Positions 25,901-37,700 of a stretch of 64,000 bases of DNA are shown here, piece by piece; position 1 is the first letter of the stretch, and each line of letters opens with the position of its first letter. The translations under genes and the position numbers were made by a program. The notes under the pieces are model-generated. The model saw nothing but the letters and a program-made list of their open reading frames with translations, did not search any database and was not told the origin of the DNA. This stretch comes from Kryptolebias marmoratus (taxonomy: Eukaryota; Chordata; Actinopteri; Cyprinodontiformes; Rivulidae): positions 15,285,411 through 15,349,410 of the forward strand of contig NC_051440.1 in NCBI RefSeq assembly GCF_001649575.2, written 5' to 3'.

Positions 25901-26873
25901 AAATGACACTAAAACCAAATTCCTGCCTGTTGTGAGGGGATTAAAGTTTAAATTAAGACATTTTAAGTGATAAATATGTTACATATTTATAAAAAATAAG
26001 TGTTTGGGTTCAGTTTTGTTGAGATAGGATGATAAAAATCAAACAAATGACAAAAGAAACTTTGAATTTACCAACAAAGAGCGAAACATCTGCACTGAAA
26101 ACAATCTAAAGAAAACGAAGCTTTGACATAAAAGTCTTTTAGTTTTATCAACTTTAATGTCTTTTTTTTAATTATCTGGGCTTATTTTAATTACCCAAAG
26201 GTTTTGGGGTTTTTTTTGGAAAAAAGGGTCATATTTCAAAGTAATCTGACCCAGTTTTGTTTTTTGGGGGCTTTTTAGTGGCATCACAGAGTAAAGTTGG
26301 CAAATAATAAGTCAGATTTTCTCCTAAATTACACAGAATCTTTTAAAAATGTCACTTTTAAGCAAAAATAAAGGAAGCCAGCCCAATCCCAGTGACATTA
26401 AAGAGCCACAGGAGCTTCAGGAATAGCTTTTTCTCCAACAAATGATCACAAAAACTATCATTTTAAACTGTAAAATCCTTTAAAAACACCTAAATTTTTC
26501 GCTGCAAATCAGTTTAAATTCACACAATTACCCGAAGTCACAAAAAGCACGTATAAACCAATAAAACGAGTGTTTTTTAGGGTTTATTTCTCCTTTTTTC
26601 AGCCCTGCGGTGTGTGGGGGAACCTGGCTCCTCTGGTGTCGGAAAGCAGAAAGTTCTCCTGGAAAAGTTAAGCTAGCTACATTTACGACCCCCTCCCCCT
26701 CCAAAAAAAAAGGCATTTTCTGGAAATAAAATAAGCTTATTGGTGTCTGTGAGGGGAGATAATGTTGTGTGGCTCCGTGTGCGGGTCTTACCGGAGGGTA
26801 AAAGCGAGAAAAGCACAGCGAGGACTCTGCACACTTCAAGCGCCGAGGGTCTCCCTCTTTCCCCCATAACCAT
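21785..26873 (-). CDS. rgma: Repulsive guidance molecule A (RGMa), complete, three coding exons
   Basis: GPI-anchored cell-surface BMP co-receptor and neogenin ligand used in axon guidance and neural-tube patterning. Exons on the minus strand: 26873-26792 (start, 82 nt), 24924-24386 (539 nt) and 22465-21785 (681 nt); phases join into 433 residues, close to human RGMa (450). Residues 1-28 are a signal peptide ([13 protein letters not shown]). The N-terminal RGM domain has C-rich CKIQKC and an RGD at 73-75. The partial von Willebrand D domain carries FGDPHLRTF, the autoproteolytic site (cleavage Asp160-Pro161). N-glycosylation sites include NCS, NYT and NFT. The hydrophobic C-terminus ([13 protein letters not shown]) is the GPI-anchor signal. 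RGMa rather than RGMb or hemojuvelin is supported by the ELPAAF and [23 protein letters not shown] match and by the chd2 neighbour. A Pro/Arg/Ala-rich insert precedes the DSQERSD segment. Confidence 0.96.
22608..22736. other. Assembly gap (129 N) in rgma intron 2
   Basis: Run of N directly after a C-rich stretch (CCCCCCCACCCCCACCC), so the gap is probably a collapsed low-complexity repeat. It lies inside the intron between rgma exons 2 and 3 and does not affect coding sequence. Confidence 0.99.
22929..22963 (+). repeat. (GT)n microsatellite in rgma intron 2
   Basis: GT dinucleotide run interrupted once by GTTT. Confidence 0.9.
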
Positions 26874-27200
26874 CCATCCAGCTCGGGCTCGCGCTTCCCT
26901 CCTCTCCCTGCTCCGGCAGCGTGAAGAAAAAACGAAACAACAAAAAACAACAGGTGGGAGAAGTCAGCGTCGAGAAGACAAGAAGACAGTCCCCAGTCCT
27001 CTCATTTCTGCCTGCTTTTGTTACCCTAACTCCGGGAAGAGAGCAGCTCCGAGGAGTCGCGGGCGGCGCGGCGGACAGCGGAGCTCTGCTCCTCCCGGGG
27101 CGTGTGGAGGAGGTGCCGCGGACACGCTCCACCAATCACGGCTGCCCGTCCTGGCCCTCAACCCCTCCCCCTCTCGTCTTTTTTTTTCTCTGAATTTTCA
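26874..27200 (-). promoter_or_regulatory. rgma: Probable rgma 5' UTR and promoter
   Basis: GC- and CpG-rich stretch directly upstream of the rgma start codon, in contrast to AT-rich flanks. It contains an inverted CCAAT box (27132-27136 on the plus strand). The transcription start cannot be placed exactly; vertebrate RGMA has alternative first exons, so other promoters may exist further upstream. Confidence 0.4.
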
Positions 27201-27239
27201 TATCATGCCTCAGTGTGGAGGCTTCTTCGACTTCTAAAG

Positions 27240-30200
27240 ACCTACAAAGTGTGGGTCCAAACACTTTGAGCAAAGACAGCTTTGTTTTGATACTCAGAGC
27301 TCAGCGTCAATGTGAGGGGAAAATAAAAAAATACAATGAAGGAAAATTACCCAGCTTACACTGAATATATGGAAGACATTTCTATTTGTGTTATTTCAAA
27401 CAAGCCTATATCAGACTTGATTTAGTTATTTATTCAAAATACACATTAAGCTGAAAAAAATGTTTTCCAGGTAATTACACTGAAACTTTACAGGATAATT
27501 ATTCTCGTTCTATTAAAACTTTGTAGCATTGTTAGCTACATTGGCATGGTTAGCTGTCGCATTGTTAGCTACATTAGCATGATTAGCTGTAGCATTATTT
27601 GCTGTAGCACTGTCAGCTACAGTAGCATTGTTAGCAGAATGTTTTTTGTAGCATTGTTAGCTACAGTATTGTTACCTGTTCTTGTGTTAGCTAAATGAGC
27701 ATAATTAGCTTCAGCATTTTTAGCTACAGTAACTATAGCTCTGCTAGGTGCAATAGCATTGTAGCTGTAGCATTGTTATCTAGAGTAGTATTGTTAGATA
27801 TAGCCTTTTTGGGTACTATAGCATTGTTAGCAGAAGCATTATTAGCTACAGTACCATTTTTAGCTTTTGCATTGTTAGCTACTATAGCATTGGTTAGCAG
27901 AAGCATTGTTAGCTACTATAGCATTGTTAGCTGTAGCATTTTTAACTACTATAGCAGTGTTCGCTGTAGCAGTGTTAGCCACAGTAGCATTATTTGGCAG
28001 TGCATTGTTATCTAATGGCTGTTTGCTTAGTTAAAAGAAAATGTCAGAAACATATCAGTTTTTGGCATGCCAAACATGCCATCTGTGAACTGACGGTTGT
28101 TATAAAATGTTTATGTGAGCTCACTGTTGAAGAAAAGCAACATTTATAGACATTTTTAAGTTGCTTTGATTTGAGCACATCAAGGACCGTATTGAGGTTG
28201 TCCAAGGGCCGCTTCGGGCCCTCTGGCCAGATTTCGCCCATTTGTGTAATATATCTTACATGGCCCGTGTCAAGATCAAAACAGATCTGTTGTTCAGGCT
28301 CTTACTGGGGGCCGCGTGTGCATAATAATTCCCAAGACAACAATATTTCCATTTAATTAAAAGCATGCATGCTGGCATCAATTCCTTCACACTCTGCAAA
28401 TAACAAACTTCAATGAAACAACGACAAAAAACATATGGATGCAATATGTTCTCCTTTTTTATTTTTTTTTATTTCTGTACAATTTGCTTTTTACTGCATC
28501 AATCATTGGGTTGATGACGGTGAAAAGCTATATTTCTCTGACCCATGAAGCTCATGTTTGACACAGTGAAGTATTTGGCATTTTTCCTTAAAGATGTAGT
28601 TGTATTTTGACAACAAAAAGTTAATTTAAGTATAAGTTTCAGCTCTGTTTATCTCCTTAAATATTGTTCACTGTGGGAGGGGGAAATACATGTATATATT
28701 CAAAATATAGACAATCAAAGATTAGAAAGACCAAAATGTAATAAATCCACAAAAAGTGGCCGTATACTGGATTCAGCTCCCATTTTAGTTTTTGCAGCCA
28801 AGAAATTTGAAATCAGCTGAAGCCTAAAGTTGCCCAAAGTGTTTACGTCGCTCGGCCTTTATTGCGTTTTAAAGAAGTGACATCGGAAAAAGCTTTTTAA
28901 GAACCTATTAAACAATAAAAAAAAAAGAAAAGAAAAATCTCAACAGCATAAGCTGCGTCTATCACCCTCAGCTGCAGTTTAACATGATTCGAGGTCGTCT
29001 CCCCCATCACACACGTCATTCCCTCCTCTGATTACCTTCCAGTCTCATGAACGCCACATTAGCGTTCGCCTTGCGTTGCCATTCCAGCTGAACTAGCAGC
29101 TGATGGATGGCGGCCGTACGGTCGAACGTGGGCGATGGATACGTTCTCCCAGCTAAAGGGTCTGAGCCGCTCGCCGAACCGTGGACAGGTTTGGGGCTAC
29201 GCTGGGAGTTAAATCACCTCGCACCACTCAGATGGCCTCGATGAGGCCGCCTAGGAAAGCCTTAAAGCCGCTGGATCGAGGCTAAATGGCGCTCGTGGAC
29301 ATACCCGGCTACATTAACCCCTCATCCCTAACGTGCACAGCTACCTGCAGTTCTTAGGATTAGTTAAAAAAAAGGATTTTTGTCCAAACTGCTATGGTTT
29401 CTTTATAAAGAAAAGCCGTCACTTAACGCCAGGTTGCATTTTTTGACAGTTTAAGAAGTATTTTGAGAGGAAAATGGGCTCCATTTAATTTATTTGTTGT
29501 TAAAAATATTCCAATCTGAAGTCAATGCAGTAATTTTATCTTATATCATATAAATATTAGTCATTGTGTTCACTTACATTCAAACTTTTTATGGTTTCAG
29601 CCTCTAAAAGGAATATTTTTATGCATTTTTTTTTTTTTTTTTTTTTAACACAACTAAAGGTCACTTCTGTTGGATACTTTAAACCGCTCATTCAGATCTT
29701 TTCAGTTGGGGCTCCTGTGAAAAGGTTATGAGAAATTAGTATTCTACCCGTTGTAGATAGCTGTTTCAGCTGTTTGAGGAAAAAACAGTTTAATTCTGAC
29801 CTGATTGAAGAGCTAAAGGCTAGTCTGAGCAAGACCAAAACAAATGTGGTTCAATGCAGTTTAAATTAAAATAAATAAATAAAAATCACAGTGAGTAATT
29901 GGGTCATTAATTTAGCATCATAAGTCCCAAAGCCATCAGTGCTGGAAAATAACTGTAGAATTGTAAAATGGGCAACAATGTAAAGATTTACAAGATAGTA
30001 TTTGCACAAATCACTATCAAAGTTTAGAAATTGGTGGGTTTTTTTTTTTTTAAGATGGCAGCATTTTTGGGCTTGGTCCTGCTCAGACTAGCTATTAGCT
30101 CATCACTGTGGATCCTCAACATGAGTCCAGGAGGACAAAGTCATCCTGTTACACAATTATGTGTCCAAAACCCGAGCCAAACATATCCTGTTTACGGGCG

Positions 30201-31180
30201 CTGCCATGTTTTGGAACCAGAGTCTGCTCGCTCAAGGCACCGACGTTGAAGTCCTGCCTCCAACTCACCAGCTGTCAATCACACCCGCTTTCAAAGCCTC
30301 TAATAACGCGCAGACCCGGAGCGTTTAGGAAACGCACGTTTAAACATTCAGCAGCTGCGGGGAAACAAACAAAAACTCCACGCCTGACAACAGATTAGTC
30401 AGACAGACGTGCCACCTGCTTGCGCGGAGGGGCGGGGCCTAAACGTGGCACTGCAGCCAGCCGAGGGTGGGGGTGGGGGTGGGAGGGGCTCGGACGCTGG
30501 AGCTTCAGCTTCTGGGTTCCAGTCTGCCTCTAGTGACAATACATGCACAGCAGGTAAGATGCTAACTGTTCACAGTCCCTCCCCTGAGTAAATCCACTCT
30601 CCACAGGTTCCCCTGTGTCAACCATTCCTCTCAGCTCCATGCTGTAACAAGTGGAGCGAACCGTTCAGACCGTGGTGACAGGAGCAGCATCAAACCATGC
30701 TCAGACCCTCACATCTCCATCCACAGACCCCCCCAACCCCCCCAACAGATGGCGCTTGTTAAACAGCTGAAAGCATGTCTCCACAAGGACAGGAGAGGCT
30801 GTCATGAGGTGGGACAGCCCCGGTGATTGGTCTGATTGGAGCCGTCAGGTGTTTCAGCAGGTTTCTGCAATAAACCCGGAATTTACCATCAATAAAAAAA
30901 AAATACTTGTTCCCTTCATTTAACTGTTTGTTTATTAAATGCAGAAATCCAGCTGTTTTTGGGGACATTATGGGATATATTTGATATGCTTCTCAAAAAG
31001 AAAGGATGCAAGAAAGAAACAGCTCTGAATTAATTAGATTAAACTCTTCTGATGAAGCTGTGGAACCACGAACCTTTGCGACTGCATGAGTTCTGCAGGA
31101 ACCCGGAGAACAGCGACGCGGAGCCTCCTCTTTGGATGGGAAAAGAAGACAAATAAATAAATAAAAATAGATTTAAAAAA
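27240..31180. other. Gene-free stretch upstream of rgma
   Basis: AT-rich DNA with no credible coding frame. It holds a TAGC-type minisatellite (listed separately), a poly(T) run near 29627-29646, and a CTCF-like motif CCAACAGATGGCGC at 30742-30755 (one mismatch). The rest shows no recognisable feature. Confidence 0.5.
27525..28010. repeat. Degenerate minisatellite built on TAGCATTGTTAGCTAC
   Basis: A 16-bp-class unit (TAGCATTGTTAGCTAC and variants TAGCTGTAGCATTG, ACTATAGCATTG) recurs throughout, with drift between copies. Long open frames across it (for example 27695-28015) are a by-product of the repeat and not genes. Confidence 0.85.
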
Positions 31181-31560
31181 AAGTGTCCCAATAATCCCAA
31201 ATCGAAGCTGCGCGCGTAAAATCCACGGCTCCGAGTCCCGGTCGGCGGGGCTCCGGGGGGGTCCTGCGGGGTTCAGCGGGTCTCTGGGAGCCTCTGCTCG
31301 GGTCTCCTCATCTGAAAGGAGCCATCAGGTCCGGAGAGGACGCGTCTCCTCCGTCCTGACGCGGTTCTGCTGCTCCTCAGGAAGTCTGAGGGAGGCGACG
31401 ATCGGCTCTGCGTGACGCTGCGTGGAGGACACCCCGCACCTCCCTCCCTCCCTTCCACAGCAGCTCTGCCCTCTGATGCTTCGCACTTAAAGGAGGCGAG
31501 CACGCGCAGCTTCGCGTGCACATCGCATTTTTCCACGCAGGACTCTCAACCTGCATCCAT
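31180..31560 (-). promoter_or_regulatory. CpG-rich block, possible alternative rgma first exon/promoter
   Basis: A GC-rich patch (GCGCGCGTAAAA, GGTCGGCGGGGCTCCGG) within AT-rich surroundings, 4.3 kb upstream of rgma coding exon 1. A minus-strand frame of 87 codons (31273-31536) has no family resemblance. The block looks like a CpG island; it could be a distal rgma promoter or simply GC-rich repeat-flanking DNA. Confidence 0.25.
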
Positions 31561-31579
31561 CTCATCACGAAACTCTTCG

Positions 31580-31840
31580 GGCAAACTGTAAATGCGAGAT
31601 CTCGCGAGATCTGTCAGAGGACGCGTTAGGGATGACTTTCGGCTACCACCACACCAAACTTTAGCTCAGTACCTGCACAGAGTTTCAGCCGGCTGTGGCG
31701 GCCATCTTTGATTTGATTGACTCCCAGTGAATATGAGCTGTATTTCTGCAACCAGTGGTCAGTTTCTGGAAGTTTTCAGTAAAATCCGCCCAGTGGTTCA
31801 AGAGATATTTTGCTAACAGACAGAGAGAGACGGGCTGAAA
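31580..31840 (-). repeat. Dispersed teleost repeat copy with a CGCG palindrome
   Basis: Read on the minus strand, the block contains TGTTAGCAAAATATCTC, GGCCGCCACAGCCGGCTGAA, TTGGTGTGGTGGTAGC and AGATCTCGCGAGATCTCGC. The same modules in the same order occur at 41445-41572 plus 42092-42210 and, degraded, at 19843-19970. It includes TCTCGCGAGA at 31600-31609, the consensus bound by BANP. Confidence 0.6.
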
Positions 31841-32113
31841 CATTGGGGCTGTTCTGTCTCTGACAGCAGGCGATGAAGAGGTGATTTCAGCTTGACTGTG
31901 TCCCCTCCATCAGTCACATCTGTCTGAGTAGAGAAAAGTTGACCTGATTGATGACTTGGTTGATTACCAACACCCCCCCTGACTGTCAGCTCCTTTAGAG
32001 GGTAACCTCCATCACTCCCTCTTTGCAAATCACAGGTTTGGAAAAGACAAATCCAAAACAATCAGGGTTTAATGGAGGATCAGATGGACAAACGTTTAGC
32101 GGCTGGGAGGGAT

Positions 32114-32114
<1 letters not shown>

Positions 32115-32162
<48 letters not shown>

Positions 32163-32170
32163 GGGGGGGG
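32115..32170 (+). repeat. (GT)n microsatellite with G run
   Basis: About 22 GT units followed by a run of about 11 G (32160-32170). Confidence 0.95.
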
Positions 32171-32283
32171 TCGTACTTCCTCCTCCTAAAGCTTTTCTCC
32201 AAACTCATCAGTTTTCTTCTCACTTTCTGGGTCCTCTTTCTGTTCCTGCTGACAGGCTGCAGGCTTTCCACGGATGGAGGAGA

Positions 32284-32352
32284 AGAAGGTGAAGGAGGTG
32301 AAGGAGGTGAAGGAGGTGAAGGAGGTGAAGGAGGTGAAGGAGGTGAAGGAAC
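32284..32352 (+). repeat. (GGTGAAGGA)n minisatellite
   Basis: Nine-base unit repeated about seven times almost perfectly, then a C run. Because the unit length is a multiple of three it keeps frames open, which creates false ORFs on both strands. Confidence 0.92.
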
Positions 32353-32699
32353 CCCCCCCACCCCCCTCCATCTCAAACCCAGCTGCTGCCTCTCTGAGGT
32401 TGTGATCGAACTCAGGACAGATCAGCTGCTCTGACGGAGTCACACTGACCGTTTCCTGTTTAGACTTCCTTCTTTACAGTTTAGAGTTTGAAATCAAACC
32501 ACTTTCACATACTTTCGGCTTTTTTTTTTTTTTTACCCGTTCATATATCAAAGTGTTTGACTCGACTGGGAATTGTGTCCTCCGACTTTTGGCTTTTCTA
32601 ACTTTCAGACTTTTTGAATGTTTTTACTTTATTTACACTAATTTTCCCCGAGGACAAACACTCAGACTTCTTCAGAAATCTAAAATCTGCTTTCGACTT

Positions 32700-33250
32700 C
32701 TTAAACTCATTTGAACTTTTAGCTACTGTTGGCTAATTTCAGCTCCTGCCGGCAAACTTCAGGTTTCAGCTGTGGTTTAGCAAATTTTAACATTTAGCTA
32801 TATTTAGTTACAATTTGCTTTTAGCTACAGTTTAGCTTATTGTAGCTTTTAGCTTTGATTTGAACTTTTAATTACCGTTTTGCTTGTTTGAACTTTTAGC
32901 TATAATTTCCCTACATTTTGCTTTTAGCTACAATTTAGCAAATTTTAGCTTTGATGACTTCAGTTTTGCTAAGTTTAGCTTTTAGCTATGGTTTTGTTCA
33001 TTTTAGGTATTAACAAGTTGAACTTTTAGTGACTGTTTTACAAATTTTATCTTTAAAAGAACAATTTAGCTACATTTGCTTTTAGCTACACATTTGCCAA
33101 TATTAGCTACAGTTTTGCCAATTTCAACCTTTAGCTGTATTTCATTTTAGTCATTTTAGCTTTTACCTATGCTTTTTTAGCTTTTAGCAGTTTTGCTCAG
33201 GTTTTGGTGATTTTAGCTACTGTTTCGGTGTTTTTAGCTTTTGCTCTGCT
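32700..33250. repeat. Degenerate TTAGCTAC-type minisatellite
   Basis: Irregular recurrence of TTTAGCTA, TTTTAGCTTTTAGC and AATTTAGC with variable spacers of 10-30 bases. It is related in motif to 27525-28010 and 44080-44225 but more diverged. Confidence 0.6.
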
Positions 33251-33859
33251 TGTTTTAACTTCAGCAGGTCAGTCTGGCTCGTCCGTGATCCGCAGCTGAA
33301 GAGAACTCTGTTTGGTTTGTGAGCTGGAAGCCAGGAGGAAACCCGCTGATCCCCCTGAGAACTGACTTGTTGATTTAATCCGAACGAGCAGCGAGTTTGG
33401 AAACGATTCTACTCGACTTTTACAACATAATTTAATAAAAAAAAAACTCATCCTGTTGTCCCATCAAAGACACACGGGTCCATCAGGTCAGGGACGTCTC
33501 AGATCCGCTGCGTTTCTAAATGAACATTAAAAGTGACGTTAGCTGGAGAAAAGGACTCGTTTTATTTCATGTAAACCTGCAACGATTGGCGGTGACCCGT
33601 CAGCCGACCGGTTACTGGTTCAGATCCGTTATCCAGCAGGAACGTCTCACTCTGCTCTAAGAGACGAAGGAAGACAACACAGGAAGTCCTAAACAATCCA
33701 TCATCTCCGGCTTCAGTCTGCTCTAACAGCAGGTAATCGTGGTTCAGATCCACGCACCAAAAATGCTTCACATTAAAAAAAAAAAGCAGGAAATAAAAAG
33801 GCAGAGGAGCTATCAGCCTAATGGATGTTTCCCGGGTCGCTCCCTGTTCTTTGCAATCA

Positions 33860-34330
33860 AATCCAAACATTATTGCTGCCATTATGTGTTCTTTTGTAAA
33901 TCACACCGACCTTTTACTGCTCTCCAGCTGACATCGATGAAAAGTAACATCCAATTATGTTCCTAAAAGGAAAAGAAAAACAAAAAAACCACGGCCCGCG
34001 CTGCAGTTTGTTGATGAGCTCGTACTTCGCAGAGCATCAAATACGAGCGAGGAGCAGTTTTTCTTGTTAAATTTCGTCCTCTGTTGCCACCGAGTGTTTG
34101 CTCTCCGGAGGAGGACGGTGAATTAAAATAGCGGTCTGAGAGCCTCTTTAGTGGGGAGGTGAAATAAATAGATTGGGAGGCGAGTTTCGTGGACAGGGCA
34201 GGGTGGATAACCAGCATCGCTCCCTTTGGTAATAAGGTGCAAGCATGAATTCAGAAAATTCCATTACTGGCTGATAAGAGCGACTCAGATAATGTCGAAT
34301 TACTGCTTTCTGGGACAATAAGAAAGCAGG
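33860..34330. promoter_or_regulatory. Candidate conserved noncoding (enhancer-like) block
   Basis: Non-repetitive, evenly mixed sequence with TAAT-type homeodomain sites and GATAA (for example GGTAATAAGG, GGCTGATAAGAG, TCGAATTACTGC), between repeat-rich segments. No ORF with family resemblance. The call rests on texture and position in the gene-poor flank of a developmental gene. Confidence 0.25.
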
Positions 34331-34535
34331 AAGCTTGTAAATTGGCCTCTTCGTGCTCTCCGAGGAGAAGACCCGAACGTGTACGGTCTCATTACCCAGG
34401 CTCATTTCTCGCTTTGAGCAGAGAAGAGAAGGTGTGCTCCGTCTCATTTCGTTCCCCTTCTCTTTCTGAAGCCAGACTCCGACCCAGAGGGAAATCTGAG
34501 GCTCAGTTCGGTTCCCTCTGCCAACGAGGCAACAG

Positions 34536-35265
34536 TCTGTTTGTTGGTCTGTCTGTGGACAAGAATCATGCAAAAAGTTAGCAACGGATTTTCAGGAAAT
34601 GTCAAAGGTGGCATGAGGAACAGGTGATGAAAGTTTTGTGATCCGGTCAAAGGTCACAGATCGGCCCGTTCTCTTAGGCTGCAGGTAAATACACTCCAAA
34701 TTCTGATTTTGGAGGTCACGTTTAAAAGTTAACGTGAACAACCAGCAAAGAAAATCCGACCTGCAGTGTGAACGTAGCCTAACTCTGGAGCTGTTTGACA
34801 CAGGAACGTTAAACTCTACATCTGGACACCTCTTAGGTCAAGGGTGATCACAATTGACTTACAGGTCATGAGGTCAAAGGTCAACATCACAGCTGACCAA
34901 GTGCTCTGACTCAGCAACGGTGTAATGTAGGAATGTCAAACACCTCATGGGTCAAAGATGATGCCTGCTGATTTCAAGGTTCATGAGGTCGAAGGTCACA
35001 GGTGACCTCTTTGTTAAAACCTTCTCTCTGCTCCGACATGTGACCCTTTTGTTTCCTCCACCAAGAAAGTTCTGTCCTCGGTTTGTTTGTCTGTCTGTAG
35101 GCAAAGATCAGGTAAAAACTGATGTACAGATTTGGAGGAAATGTTCAGGAAATGTCGGGGTCGTCCCAAAAAACAAAAAAATAATGGATTACATTGTGAT
35201 TCTGATCCAGATATTTCAATCACTCTGTGACCTCGGTGGAGGTTAGCGCTCTCTGAGTGCTTCTA
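34536..35265 (+). repeat. Dispersed repeat of the GGCGGAGGTCTGCGCTC-type family
   Basis: Two related modules, each starting near TGTTTGTCTGTCTGT and containing CAGGAAATGTC (34540-34620, 35080-35160), with GGTCAAAGGTCA-rich text between. It ends CTCGGTGGAGGTTAGCGCTCTCTGAGTGCTTCTA at 35230-35265, the familiar 3' end of a repeat widespread in fish and other animals. A short MITE copy sits inside at 34676-34780. Confidence 0.6.
34676..34780 (-). mobile_element. Short copy of the TACGTTCACACTGCAG hAT-like MITE
   Basis: The minus strand begins AGGCTACGTTCACACTGCAG and continues through TTTCTTTGCTGGTTGTTCAC and AACGTGACCTCC, matching 41574-41645. The far terminus is shortened to AGGCTGCAGGT, so most of the element has been deleted internally. 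Confidence 0.65.
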
Positions 35266-36950
35266 TAGTTAATATTCTTCCCACATTATGTCCCAAAGAG
35301 GACAGAGAGTGATCAGACATCTGGATAAATAATTAGCTTTGCTGCTCAGCAGAACCCATCTCAAGCGAAGACATAAGAAGATGGCAGATTTCAGGGAGGA
35401 ACGTCGATAAATGGTTCAGATGACGGATAATCCCTGAGATTTCTCACCTGACAGTTTTGATTTTAATTTTTTTCCGCAACTTCATTTGCATGGTGGATAA
35501 CACAAACACATGCAAACGGGAAATTGAGGCTTATCTCAACAAAACAGCTGCCTTTTTTTTTTTTTTTTTTTTAATTTCCTGCGTCTGACAGAAAGAGAAG
35601 AGCTGTCTCTATGTGTCAGTTTTCTGAATGTAAAAATGAGGTTTGACTCCTTGCAGTGGAAATAATGAAGCCGCCGGCGCCGCCGCCTGCGTTCGTCCCA
35701 CCGGTCTGCGCGGACAAAAGGTGCAACACTCTCACCCGCCGATTTTTATTTTTTTATTTATTTATTTTTTTTTGGGGGGGGGGATTAAAATGACAAAGAG
35801 TCGTAATAAAGAATCAGACGGATGACGATTGTTTAAATCATCGCTTCCTTTCAGCTCTTTCAGCTGAATGAGCAGCTGCCTGTTCTCCTGCGGACACGTT
35901 GCGTCTGTTGCTGCAAAGATGCAACTAAAGATTGCTGTCCTAATAGATTTCCTCTGAAACAGCCTGTCTAAACCCAGCTCAGCCTTTTGTAAGGGGTGTA
36001 AAAACAGACTTTCGTGCCAAAGTTTTAACCATAGATGATGAGGGACACGAAAAGCTTCATCCCAAGCAGCCGTCCCTAACAGGGATGAGTGAGAGGGCTT
36101 CTGTCTTCTGAGGGGGGGAAACTGCTCAGCCAGTCTGACATTCCTCCCCTGTCTTTTATGTGTCGGCTTCTTCTCTGCCTGCTCGTTGAACTCCAGCGGT
36201 GTCCTGCAGCGTTGTCGTGTATGCACAGCTGCAGGGGCTTCGCGCTGCCCCAGCTTTTGTCACGTCTTGTTTCGAAAGCGGCAGAGGGAAACACACAGCC
36301 CTCTGCAAGTGGATGCAGGTCCTTGGCGGCCCAGGTCGACTCTTCTTTTTAAGAAGCTCCACAGAGGATTGCTTGTATTGCAACGTTAAGAAGCACGTTA
36401 AGAGTTTGGTTTTATGTCGTTGTGCTGTTTCCCTCCTGGATCACAGCCGACACTGACCACACACGCCGACTTTACCCGACAACTTCCTTCGCTTCACATT
36501 TAATTCTCCAGCTCCTCTTCGTCATTACCCAACCGTCACACGAAGACGTTCCCTTGACGGTTCCCACCGACAGACTGTAGGTTAAAGAGAACAGAGCTTT
36601 TAACAAAGGCTATAAAGAATAAATATCTTACCTGTTGCAGACAGCTCTGTGAACAGCCTCAGTTTAAGCTGACCTCTGCTCAAACAGACGAGCAGATGGC
36701 TGGTCGGAGCAAGCTAGCGCCTCATGCAAATTCTGCTTTATAAGCCTTTTACGTCACCAGTTTTGAGTTACAAACTTATTTACATCAAATTTTATAGTTA
36801 ATTCTAATTCTGAACAGCAGCGGCAGCAGCTAGCTGTGGCGTTTTGATACAGAATGAGGCACTTCTGCCAGGAATACCGTAACTCTGGACTGGCGTGTGA
36901 ACAGGAAGAAATGATGAATAAAACCTGGGAAACGACAACACAAACACCCT
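35266..36950. other. Gene-free stretch
   Basis: No credible gene. It holds poly(T)/poly(G) tracts (35553-35572, 35745-35783), a GCC-rich patch at 35670-35690, and otherwise unremarkable mixed sequence. Overlapping short frames on both strands near 35760-36456 resemble no family. Confidence 0.45.
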
Positions 36951-36954
36951 AACC

Positions 36955-37147
36955 CAGCGGAGTCCAGTCCTGGTCCTGGAGGGACACCGTCCTGCAGGTT
37001 TTCAATGTTTCTCTGCTCTTCAGCAGCTCTTCAAAGTCTGCAGAAGCTTGTTAATCCCTTAGTCTTTCATATCAGGTGTGTCGAAGCAGAGAAACAGCTA
37101 AAACCTGCAGGACGGTGTCCCTAAAGGACCAGGATTGGACACCACTG
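36955..37147. mobile_element. hAT-like MITE with CAG...CTG termini
   Basis: Terminal inverted repeats: left CAGCGGAGTCCAGTCCTGGT, right (reverse complement) CAGTGGTGTCCAATCCTGGT, continuing together through GGGACACCGTCCTGCAGG. This is a very common teleost nonautonomous element type; the same left end occurs at 63855. No clean 8-bp target duplication is visible. Confidence 0.75.
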
Positions 37148-37299
37148 TCCTCGGATCCTGGCACCACATTGATGAGCAATTTACAACAGGTAAGACATTA
37201 ATTGTTCTTAACCTTTCTACACAACCTTAAAAGTAATTATTTATTTTTTTACCAGTATCTTTGAAATAAAGTGGATTTTAGTATTTGAAACTGCCACTC

Positions 37300-37700
37300 T
37301 ATTCTGAGCTCTTAACTGGTGGGTGGAAATCAAATTGCCGCTCCGGGCCGAGAATTTAAAAAAAAAAAAGATAATTTCCCTCTTGAAATATTTATAGTGT
37401 GCGTAAAACTGCTGGAGAGTGGAAGTGAGCTGCGGCTGAAAGAAGGGATTAATTTGGGGCTCATTAAGATGGACGCCGTCCCCTCCGCGGGCCCGGGGAG
37501 GAAAACCGGTTCCCATTAGCGGCTACTGAAAACGTCTCCATTGTTCGCGGAGACAGGAGGGGTCGCATCGCGGCGTGTCGGCCGCCCTCGTCCACTCCGT
37601 CCGTGTGAAGTGTGCTGCGGCTCTTTAATGAGATGTGGAAATGTCAGCGCTTCGGGTTCGGAGTAATTGAAGAGCTCATTGGATGTCTAATTACAGGGAG
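37300..37700. promoter_or_regulatory. Candidate conserved noncoding (enhancer-like) block
   Basis: Complex sequence with dense homeodomain-type sites (GGATTAATTTGG, CTCATTAAG, CTCTTTAATGAG, GGAGTAATTGAAG, GTCTAATTACAG), bounded by an A run. The frames here are short and unlike proteins. Inference from composition only. Confidence 0.3.

Noticed and set aside
27695..28015. 106-codon frame on the plus strand
   Set aside because: It lies wholly inside a TAGC minisatellite and its translation is repetitive and hydrophobic by composition.
32023..32443. Long overlapping open frames on both strands
   Set aside because: Produced by the (GT)n and 9-base (GGTGAAGGA)n arrays, which lack stops by composition.
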